7,209 nucleotides of DNA from a candidate division TA06 bacterium DG_78. Lineage in GTDB: Bacteria > Hydrothermota > Tepidihabitantia > SM23-42. The stretch covers positions 1-7,209 of the forward strand of contig LJNI01000118.1 of the NCBI GenBank assembly GCA_001303225.1, in the 5' to 3' direction. Positions 1 through 4,904 of this stretch are shown piece by piece. The notes beneath the pieces are model-generated. The model saw only the letters and a program-made list of their open reading frames with translations, was not told the origin of the DNA and made no database searches. Position 1 is the stretch's first letter, and every line of letters starts with the position of its first letter. The translations under genes were made by a program, and so were the position numbers.

Positions 1-296
1 ATTTCCTTCGCCTCTTGTTCCAAATGAGCCATAAATCGTGAAGCAATACCTCTCCGCTGAAACTTTTCAGCTATTCCAATATTTGTAATATGGAAACCCG
101 TATCAATATATGTTGCGAGTGCGTAGCCAAAAACCACTCCATCATCTTCTGCAACCAGTGCAATGGTATTGGCTAATTTGAGATCATTTTCAAAGAAACA
201 TTTGGGCCAGGGATTAGGGAATAATTTCCGCTCCAACTGATATACTGTCTCCAGGTCATCGAGACGCATCGGTCTTATCGTAATTTCGTTCAGCAT
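1..296 (-). CDS. rimI: RimI-type GNAT N-acetyltransferase, 3' end cut by the window
   Basis: The first 98 residues of a GNAT-fold acetyltransferase are visible; the C-terminal part lies beyond position 1. RimI transfers acetyl from acetyl-CoA to protein N-termini, classically that of ribosomal protein S18, in the cytosol. Visible hallmarks are an N-terminal ITIRPMRLDDL strand and turn, the RimI-like E22...F26-P-N-P-W30 segment that precedes the substrate-binding helix, the central strand HITNIGI (69-75), and the acetyl-CoA pyrophosphate loop Q80-R-R-G-I-A85. The ATG at 296 is preferred because it leaves a complete first beta strand. An in-frame ATG at 269 is possible but would shorten that strand. 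The gene overlaps the end of tsaB by 41 nt (14 nt with the later start) and has no clear Shine-Dalgarno, which suggests coupled translation. The tsaB-rimI neighbourhood is common in bacteria and supports RimI over other GNATs, but the true substrate cannot be read from sequence. Confidence 0.88.
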   Translation of the reverse strand, partial: MLNEITIRPMRLDDLETVYQLERKLFPNPWPKCFFENDLKLANTIALVAEDDGVVFGYALATYIDTGFHITNIGIAEKFQRRGIASRFMAHLEQEAKE

Positions 297-936
297 CGGT
301 CTTTTTTATGTAATACGGTTCAAGCATTTCTATATCTTCAAATTGCTTTTTTTTGATTCGAGGTAAAGCACACGCAATAACTTTAGATGCAGTAGGTAAA
401 AGAAATGGGTCGCGGCTATATATAAAGTACGTCCCTTGTCCATATTTTTCTTGTATCAAGCCAACACCTGAACCAATGACCAAGGTTTTCTCTCTCACCA
501 ACTTCTTAATTCCCTCTGGTGTCGTCAGAAGATAGTCAGTGATCCGTTCTCCTCTTCTGTAGAGTGCTACATAGATCTCACCATGATACGCATTGATAAC
601 AGCCAGAACTGGATAGTATGAAAACTCTAATGAAGTACCAATAACATCCAAAGATTTCACCGTAATAACAGGAATGTTCACTGACAGCGCAAGTCCTTTC
701 GCAAAAGTTAAACCAACACGCAGTGATGTGAACATACCAGGGCCACTATCTATCGCAATTGCTCCGATATTTTTCAATCCATAATACCCTAATAATTTTT
801 CTGCTTCGACAAAAAAGTGGGCATCCCTACTGTCATCTTGAAGGCGATTCCTCGCTACTTCATAAATTACAATATCGTCCTCATTGATACAGAGAGAAAA
901 TAGATGTGATGATGTTTCAATTCCTAAAATCTTCAA
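256..936 (-). CDS. tsaB: tRNA t6A37 threonylcarbamoyltransferase complex dimerization subunit TsaB (TTG start)
   Basis: TsaB is the catalytically inactive ASKHA-fold partner of TsaD. With TsaE it supports transfer of threonylcarbamoyl from TC-AMP to A37 of ANN-decoding tRNAs. The 226-residue product is close to the usual TsaB length of about 230. It shows the N-terminal strand MKILGIETSS (1-10), the family signature D63-S-G-P-G-M-F-T-S-L-R73 followed by VGLTFAKGLA, and a C-terminal EPYYIKK segment. The usual signature reads GPGSFTGLR, so Met68 and Ser71 are substitutions. The frame stays open upstream to an ATG at 1035, but family proteins begin right at ILGIETS. The TTG at 936 is therefore chosen, with a weak GGGAAA about 6 nt upstream. 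It overlaps the 3' end of tsaE by 20 nt and the start of rimI by 41 nt, consistent with translational coupling. TsaD must be encoded elsewhere. Confidence 0.93.
   Translation of the reverse strand: MKILGIETSSHLFSLCINEDDIVIYEVARNRLQDDSRDAHFFVEAEKLLGYYGLKNIGAIAIDSGPGMFTSLRVGLTFAKGLALSVNIPVITVKSLDVIGTSLEFSYYPVLAVINAYHGEIYVALYRRGERITDYLLTTPEGIKKLVREKTLVIGSGVGLIQEKYGQGTYFIYSRDPFLLPTASKVIACALPRIKKKQFEDIEMLEPYYIKKTDAERNYDKTDASR
266..303 (-). repeat. Pair of 11-nt direct repeats holding two in-frame rimI start codons
   Basis: The minus-strand sequence AAGACCGATGC occurs at 303-293 and again at 276-266, exactly 27 nt apart. Each copy contains an ATG in the rimI frame (296 and 269). In the tsaB frame the two copies encode KTDA twice near the C-terminus. 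Confidence 0.75.
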
Positions 937-1345
937 TGGTAATTTCCCGAGTGTTCTTTCCTTTGATCTCAATCGTAACACGAAACCCATCTGTATCACG
1001 AATACGGTCTGCCCATTCAATGATCGTAATTCCATTGTCTAACAGGTATTCATCGATCGGTAATGACGTTGTTTCCACATGGTCTAACCGGTACAAATCA
1101 ACATGCGAAATAGGCACTCTACCCTTGTATTCGGTTGCGATAACAAAACTCGAGCTCGTCACTTCTTCTGTAACACCGAGTCCCTGACACACACCTTTAG
1201 TAAAAACTGTCTTACCACTACCAAGATCACCATAGAGATAGATTACATCACCTTGCTTGAGCCTATTGGCTATGTTCTTGCCGAGCGCAATTGTCTCTTG
1301 TGGTGAGTGTGTCGTAACAATGGTCCTTTGTTTTTTGTTAAGCAT
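917..1345 (-). CDS. tsaE: tRNA t6A37 biosynthesis ATPase TsaE
   Basis: TsaE is a small P-loop ATPase that binds the TsaB-TsaD complex and resets it during t6A37 synthesis on tRNA. The 142-residue product has the standard length. It contains a Walker A loop G39-D-L-G-S-G-K-T46, the switch segment T63-S-S-S-F67 followed by VIATEY, the H81-V-D-L-Y-R-L87 motif, and the late I109-E-W-A-D segment typical of the family. The switch usually reads SPTF, so the proline is replaced by serine here. The ATG at 1345 is chosen because it places Walker A at the usual distance from the N-terminus; a longer frame back to an ATG at 1393 would only add sequence overlapping coaX. The start overlaps the end of coaX by 8 nt (ATGCTTAA) without a good Shine-Dalgarno, pointing to coupled translation. 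Its 3' end contains the tsaB start. Confidence 0.95.
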   Translation of the reverse strand: MLNKKQRTIVTTHSPQETIALGKNIANRLKQGDVIYLYGDLGSGKTVFTKGVCQGLGVTEEVTSSSFVIATEYKGRVPISHVDLYRLDHVETTSLPIDEYLLDNGITIIEWADRIRDTDGFRVTIEIKGKNTREITIEDFRN

Positions 1346-2075
1346 TGTAATTATAGATTTTAAAAACACCGTAGAGACATAAATCAGGATCACAATATTT
1401 TATTTCTCGAATCATTGGAGTCATGATTTTACTCCAACCACCAGTTGCTATGCACAAAAATTTTTTCTTTTTCTCTTTTCGTATCTGAACAATCAAACCC
1501 TTCATCATAGCAACTGTTGCATTAAAAACACCTGACTGAATACACTCTTCAGTACTCCTACCGATAGTCTTTATCGGTTTTTTAAACTTCACAAGAGGTA
1601 AGAGTGCCGTTTTCTTTGATAACGTTTCTAATGACGCTCCGATACCAGGCATAATAAGACCACCCAGATATCGACCATCTTTTAGGACAATATCAATTGT
1701 CGTGGCTGTTCCAAAATCGATAACAATCAAGTCTTTATTATAGCGTTCCAATCCGCCGACAACATTGGCAATACGGTCAGCACCCAATGTCTCAGGTTTG
1801 TAATATTCATACGTTAGATGGCAATCAAGTTTGGAAGATATAATAAGAGGGGAAATAGCAAAGCCTCTTCTAAAATACCGCACAAATTTTTGAGTGACCA
1901 GTGGTATAACCGAGGCAATCGCTATTCCCTCTAAATTTTTATGGATTAACACATCGATAAATTTCTTCTCCACAGATTTTGTCGAGGTAGGATATGTAAT
2001 TCTTTTAACTAATTTTTGTGCCTCATATAAACCCATACGAATATTAGTATTCCCAATGTCAAAAACAGCTACCAT
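1338..2075 (-). CDS. coaX: Type III pantothenate kinase CoaX
   Basis: CoaX phosphorylates pantothenate with ATP to 4'-phosphopantothenate, the first committed step of coenzyme A synthesis, in the cytosol. The type III enzyme belongs to the ASKHA superfamily, depends on a monovalent cation and is not inhibited by CoA. The 245-residue product carries the phosphate-1 loop D6-I-G-N-T-N11, the pantothenate-site motif G98-A-D-R101, the phosphate-2 motif D120-F-G-T-A-T-T126, the segment GRYLGGLIMPG (134-144), GRSTEECIQSG (172-182) and the adenosine-loop TGG at 211-213. All main family motifs are present. The ATG at 2075 puts DIGNTN at residue 6 as in homologues; an upstream ATG at 2147 would add 24 unrelated residues inside birA. 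The gene overlaps birA by 7 nt (ATGGTAG). birA-coaX adjacency is common in bacteria, and both genes serve cofactor use. Confidence 0.96.
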   Translation of the reverse strand: MVAVFDIGNTNIRMGLYEAQKLVKRITYPTSTKSVEKKFIDVLIHKNLEGIAIASVIPLVTQKFVRYFRRGFAISPLIISSKLDCHLTYEYYKPETLGADRIANVVGGLERYNKDLIVIDFGTATTIDIVLKDGRYLGGLIMPGIGASLETLSKKTALLPLVKFKKPIKTIGRSTEECIQSGVFNATVAMMKGLIVQIRKEKKKKFLCIATGGWSKIMTPMIREIKYCDPDLCLYGVFKIYNYNA

Positions 2076-2764
2076 ACTAACCGTTTGACATCTCCATAGT
2101 ATAATTTTCTGATGATACCTGCATTGTCTCGCAAAAGAAGTGCCCAATCGTCGTCAATATCATAAACCGTGCCTGTAATTGTTTTGTGAGCAGTAATAAC
2201 CTGGGCTGATTCGCCAATGCCTGAGATATAATTTAAAACTTCCTTAATCTTTAAACCCTCCTGTTGTAGCTCTCTGTAGAGAGGATTAAATTTACCAATA
2301 ATTTTTTTTAGGATCGTATCGATTTCGAAATCCTTTCCAGCCTCGAGTTTTAACGACGTTGCATTTTCTACATTTCGCGAGAATGTTTCAACATTCACAT
2401 TCAACCCAACACCACAAATAAGAGCATTAGTAAACTGTTCACAAATAACACCGCAAATTTTTTTATCATTAATCAAGACGTCATTGGGCCACCGGACAGT
2501 AAGTTTTGAAAATCCAAAATCTTCTAATGCCCTGATAATTGATAACGAAGCAAGCAGGGGAATTGATGTCAACCGTTTTTTGGGAAATAAAACGAGTGAT
2601 AAGTATAACCCACCGGTCGGAGAAAACCATATCCTTCCGTGTCTGCCTCTTCCTCTCTTTTGGGATAAGGACGCAATCGCTATTTCTTCATGTTTCCGGA
2701 TAAACCGCTTAGCAATATCCTGTGTCGATGATACCTCTTTGAACCTAATGATTTTTTTAATCAT
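2069..2764 (-). CDS. birA: Biotin--[acetyl-CoA carboxylase] ligase, BirA without DNA-binding domain
   Basis: This enzyme makes biotinyl-5'-AMP from biotin and ATP and attaches biotin to a lysine of the carboxyl-carrier protein of acetyl-CoA carboxylase. The 231-residue product starts directly with the catalytic domain (SSTQD at 12-16). It is therefore a monofunctional class I ligase lacking the N-terminal helix-turn-helix of repressor-type BirA. The adenylate-binding loop is G38-R-G-R-H-G-R44, followed by W46 and GGLYLSLVL. The biotin-site motif R91-W-P-N-D95 is followed by K102, which aligns with the active-site lysine of E. coli BirA (K-I-C-G-V-I). GVGLNVN (118-124) is the conserved hydrophobic strand, and a C-terminal SH3-like part (GTVYDIDDDWALLL) is present. 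It starts 3 nt after the stop of the exported-protein gene without a visible Shine-Dalgarno. Being monofunctional, it is not expected to repress biotin genes. Confidence 0.95.
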   Translation of the reverse strand: MIKKIIRFKEVSSTQDIAKRFIRKHEEIAIASLSQKRGRGRHGRIWFSPTGGLYLSLVLFPKKRLTSIPLLASLSIIRALEDFGFSKLTVRWPNDVLINDKKICGVICEQFTNALICGVGLNVNVETFSRNVENATSLKLEAGKDFEIDTILKKIIGKFNPLYRELQQEGLKIKEVLNYISGIGESAQVITAHKTITGTVYDIDDDWALLLRDNAGIIRKLYYGDVKRLVW

Positions 2765-2767
2765 TAA

Positions 2768-3277
2768 CTAGTATTCGTGGTGTACTTGCAGTCGTGCTCC
2801 CTCAAATGCCTCATGTCCAGGCCTTATCATTAAAGACTCCGCATCAAACCAATTATCACTGACAATATTTATGACTAACTGTAATTCGTCACCTTCCTCA
2901 ATGACAACATCGCTGATGGCAGTAGCAATGAATTGAAGAGTAGCACCAACCAATACTTCGGATATTTGCTCCTGCACATAGTACAGGGAATCAATAGTGA
3001 CTCTCACCTGTTCGTAAGAGCCTGGCGGAACTTCAATATAATGTTCCGTAATGGTAACAAAATCATCGTCAGTGACAGACACCTCTATTACACTGGAACC
3101 ATCCCAGACTGTCGTGTAAATATTATCTTCGGGAAGTTCAATCTTTGAAACATATACTACGAAATCACCGAGGGTTCCACGAAGGAGACCACGATCATTC
3201 ATACCGAATTCCACGGTTGCATTGCCTGCACAATTAATAACTATAATCAGAGCAAATAATGCACCAATTTTCTTCAT
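2768..3277 (-). CDS. Exported putative lipoprotein with a beta-rich DUF4382-like domain
   Basis: I do not recognise a specific function. The 169-residue product opens with a classical export signal: two lysines, a hydrophobic core (GALFALIIVIN) and a cysteine at residue 16, as in lipoproteins. The residue before Cys16 is Asn rather than the usual Gly, Ala or Ser, so lipidation is likely but not certain; cleavage by signal peptidase I after Ala20 is an alternative. The mature part is acidic and strand-rich. The stretch VYVSKIEL (41-48), a short Trp-containing turn, then IEVPPGSYEQVRVTIDS (81-97) resembles the layout of DUF4382-type domains of surface-exposed bacterial proteins (pattern memory only). 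It is the first gene of the operon, has the strongest ribosome binding site in the window, and is followed after 3 nt by birA. Its place ahead of cytosolic cofactor genes gives no clear clue to its role. Confidence 0.82.
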   Translation of the reverse strand: MKKIGALFALIIVINCAGNATVEFGMNDRGLLRGTLGDFVVYVSKIELPEDNIYTTVWDGSSVIEVSVTDDDFVTITEHYIEVPPGSYEQVRVTIDSLYYVQEQISEVLVGATLQFIATAISDVVIEEGDELQLVINIVSDNWFDAESLMIRPGHEAFEGARLQVHHEY

Positions 3278-3282
3278 AATTT

Positions 3283-3288
3283 CCTCCT
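3283..3288 (-). promoter_or_regulatory. Strong Shine-Dalgarno of the first operon gene
   Basis: A full AGGAGG on the minus strand lies 5 nt before the ATG at 3277. It is the best ribosome binding site in the window and the only strong one among the six genes of this operon, which makes the exported protein the translational entry point. Confidence 0.85.
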
Positions 3289-3293
3289 AGTGA

Positions 3294-3321
3294 AGTCTAT
3301 ACCAATTTAACCGTATGTCAA
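3294..3321 (-). promoter_or_regulatory. Probable promoter of the lipoprotein-birA-coaX-tsaE-tsaB-rimI operon
   Basis: On the minus strand, TTGACA (3321-3316, perfect) is followed after 16 nt by TAGACT (3299-3294, four of six matches to TATAAT). Transcription would start near 3287, at or just inside the Shine-Dalgarno of the first gene, so the leader would be very short. The six genes behind it have no other sizeable gap and no other promoter that I could see. Confidence 0.5.
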
Positions 3322-3358
3322 GATTTGCGTAATCTGCCAATCTCAGATGTATCGATCA

Positions 3359-3410
3359 CATAAATATTTCTCATTATTAATCTAGTTACTCTCTATAATT
3401 TTTATTTATG
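3359..3410. repeat. AT-rich inverted repeat downstream of the phosphohexomutase gene
   Basis: CATAAATA (3359-3366) and TATTTATG (3403-3410) are perfect 8-bp inverted arms around a 36-nt interior, where ATTAT-type sequences can extend the pairing imperfectly. The element starts 22 nt past the stop of the phosphohexomutase gene. It could act in transcript termination or 3'-end stability, but it is GC-poor and has no adjacent U-run, so it is not a standard intrinsic terminator. Confidence 0.35.
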
Positions 3411-3432
3411 GGACTTAATTTTTCTTGGTGTG

Positions 3433-4752
3433 CTACTTTAGGATAGCTTCAACCTTTTTAATATACGTATTAATTTTTACCTTGTTTCGTGCCTCACCAA
3501 TAATTCTAATGAGAGGTTCGGTCTGTGATGGCCTTATATGCAACCAATAATCACTGGTGGTAATCTTCAGCCCATCGAGTGTGTTGATTTTTCCTTTAAA
3601 CGTATTGATAATTTTATTTCTTCTATCTAACAATCGCTCTCTCGGTTTTTTTAATTTCTTTTTTACCATGTAATACGTAGGGTACTGTTCACAAATTTCA
3701 GACACTGTCTTATTACTCTCAGTCATTAGTGTTACAATCATTGCTGCTCCCACGAGCGCATCACGGGTATAGTTTATCTTTGGATAAATCACACCACCAT
3801 TACCTTCTCCACCGATAACTGCACGTACCTGTTTCATCTTTGATACGACATTCGCTTCACCGATTTTTGTACGATAGAGATGACAATTAAACTTCTGAAC
3901 GATATAATCCATAAGCGCAGTAGTCGAGAGGTTTGTAACAACATGACCTTTTGTTTTATTCAAAATATATTCTGTTACAAGTACCAAGGTCTTCTCTTCT
4001 CCAATTGCACGACCTTTTTCATCGATAACAGATAGCCTATCACAATCAGGATCAACAGCAAAACCGATGTCCAATTTTTTCTTTTTTACGAATTGACAAA
4101 GAGAACGAATATTTTCCGGAGTTGGCTCTGGTTTGCGTGGAAATGTTGGACGAAATGTGCAATGTAATCGGTAAACGGTACAGCCCATTTTGCTGAGTAG
4201 TTTAGGTAATGCGATTGAACCAGCACCATTTACCGAATCAATACCGACTCTCAATTTTCTCAAACCTTTCCCAAAAAATGAAATGATTGTTTCAATATGT
4301 TTGTCTTCGCCTTTCGTAAGTACTGTAACTTTTTTTGGTTTTGTTTTTCCCTTTAACATATCCTTTTTTAAAACAAATCTCGATAAACGTTTAAATTCCT
4401 CCTCATTTAAAAACTGTCCTCTTTTCGTAACAAATTTTAATGCATTCCATTGGATCGGATTATGACTGGCAGTTATTGCAATTCCACCTTGCGCCTTTAA
4501 TTTTTTAACCATGAAGAGCACTGTCGGTGTGGGAACAATGCCGAGATCAATCACCGTACACCCTGTAGCGTTCAATCCACTGATAACTGCCCGACGAAAC
4601 ATTGGACCTGATTTTCGGGTATCCCTACCAATGACAAAGGCTCCAGGACCTGCGAACGTGCCGAACATTTGTGCGTACTGTGATACGATTGTTGTAGTCA
4701 AATCCTTACCAACAATCCCCCTGAGTCCAGAAACACTGAACATCAATGACAT
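3433..4752 (-). CDS. glmM: Alpha-D-phosphohexomutase, phosphoglucosamine mutase (GlmM)-like
   Basis: A four-domain phosphohexomutase of 439 residues that interconverts sugar 6- and 1-phosphates through a phosphoserine intermediate in the cytosol. All signature loops are present: the N-terminal SVSGLRGIVG (6-15), the phosphoserine loop T94-A-S-H-N-P99 with Ser96 as catalytic residue, the Mg2+ loop D234-P-D-C-D-R239, the sugar-recognition loop G314-G-E-G-N-G-G320, and the phosphate loop R407-P-S-Q-T-E-P413. The sugar loop differs from the GEQSGH of E. coli GlmM and resembles archaeal and FCB-group enzymes usually annotated as phosphoglucosamine mutase. Phosphomannomutase or phosphoglucomutase activity cannot be excluded, so the symbol is provisional. 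The ATG at 4752 gives the common MSL-x-x-SVSGLRG start; an ATG at 4743 is the alternative. A perfect promoter lies only 8 nt upstream and there is no Shine-Dalgarno. The gene appears monocistronic and divergent from the tricorn gene. Confidence 0.93.
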   Translation of the reverse strand: MSLMFSVSGLRGIVGKDLTTTIVSQYAQMFGTFAGPGAFVIGRDTRKSGPMFRRAVISGLNATGCTVIDLGIVPTPTVLFMVKKLKAQGGIAITASHNPIQWNALKFVTKRGQFLNEEEFKRLSRFVLKKDMLKGKTKPKKVTVLTKGEDKHIETIISFFGKGLRKLRVGIDSVNGAGSIALPKLLSKMGCTVYRLHCTFRPTFPRKPEPTPENIRSLCQFVKKKKLDIGFAVDPDCDRLSVIDEKGRAIGEEKTLVLVTEYILNKTKGHVVTNLSTTALMDYIVQKFNCHLYRTKIGEANVVSKMKQVRAVIGGEGNGGVIYPKINYTRDALVGAAMIVTLMTESNKTVSEICEQYPTYYMVKKKLKKPRERLLDRRNKIINTFKGKINTLDGLKITTSDYWLHIRPSQTEPLIRIIGEARNKVKINTYIKKVEAILK

Positions 4753-4760
4753 ATAGGTTT

Positions 4761-4788
4761 ATTATAGCCCAGCCAAATAATTTGTCAA
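4761..4788 (-). promoter_or_regulatory. Consensus sigma-70 promoter of the phosphohexomutase gene
   Basis: On the minus strand, TTGACA (4788-4783) and TATAAT (4766-4761) are separated by 16 nt, so both hexamers match the sigma-70 consensus exactly. The -10 box ends 8 nt before the ATG at 4752. Normal initiation about 7 nt downstream would start the transcript at or next to that ATG, giving a leaderless mRNA; starting translation at the ATG at 4743 would give a leader of about 9 nt. Confidence 0.8.
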
Positions 4789-4794
4789 TGACAA
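4782..4794. promoter_or_regulatory. Dyad over the phosphohexomutase -35 box, possible operator
   Basis: TTGTC-AAT-GACAA is a perfect inverted repeat of 5-bp arms around a 3-bp centre. It completely covers the -35 hexamer (4783-4788) of the minus-strand promoter and lies just upstream of the plus-strand -35. A protein bound here could block one promoter and affect both. The arms are short, so this is only a candidate. Confidence 0.3.
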
Positions 4795-4809
4795 TACAAA
4801 CCAAAAGTC

Positions 4810-4837
4810 TTGAATTTCTTTAAATTATTACTATAAT
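4810..4837 (+). promoter_or_regulatory. Probable promoter of the tricorn gene
   Basis: TTGAAT (4810-4815, four of six matches) and TATAAT (4832-4837, perfect) are separated by 16 nt. Transcription would begin near 4844, giving a 5' leader of about 60 nt before the ATG at 4905. The -35 box is 21 bp from the -35 of the divergent phosphohexomutase promoter. The surroundings are very AT-rich, so a chance match is possible. Confidence 0.6.
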
Positions 4838-4892
4838 AAAGTTGAAATAATAAATAAAGTAGAAGAGAAATATTACTTTTTGATTTAGGTAG

Positions 4893-4899
4893 AAAGGAG
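4893..4899 (+). promoter_or_regulatory. Shine-Dalgarno of the tricorn gene
   Basis: AAAGGAG sits 5 nt before the ATG at 4905. This strong, well-spaced site fixes the start of the tricorn homologue. Confidence 0.85.
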
Positions 4900-4904
4900 T
4901 TACG

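Noticed and set aside
937..1035. N-terminal extension of TsaB back to an ATG at 1035
   Set aside because: The extra residues are a frame-shadow of tsaE, and TsaB proteins start at the ILGIETS strand.
3332..3348. Short dyad ATCTG-N7-CAGAT upstream of the operon promoter
   Set aside because: Five-bp arms in AT-rich intergenic DNA are expected by chance, and it does not overlap the promoter boxes.
3359..3410. Inverted repeat as an intrinsic terminator of the phosphohexomutase gene
   Set aside because: The stem is only AT pairs apart from its outer end, the loop is long and no U-run follows, so I list it only as a repeat.
4833..4854. ATAATAAA repeated twice, 14 nt apart, in the tricorn leader region
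   Set aside because: The sequence is low-complexity A/T-rich and gives no structure or recognisable site.
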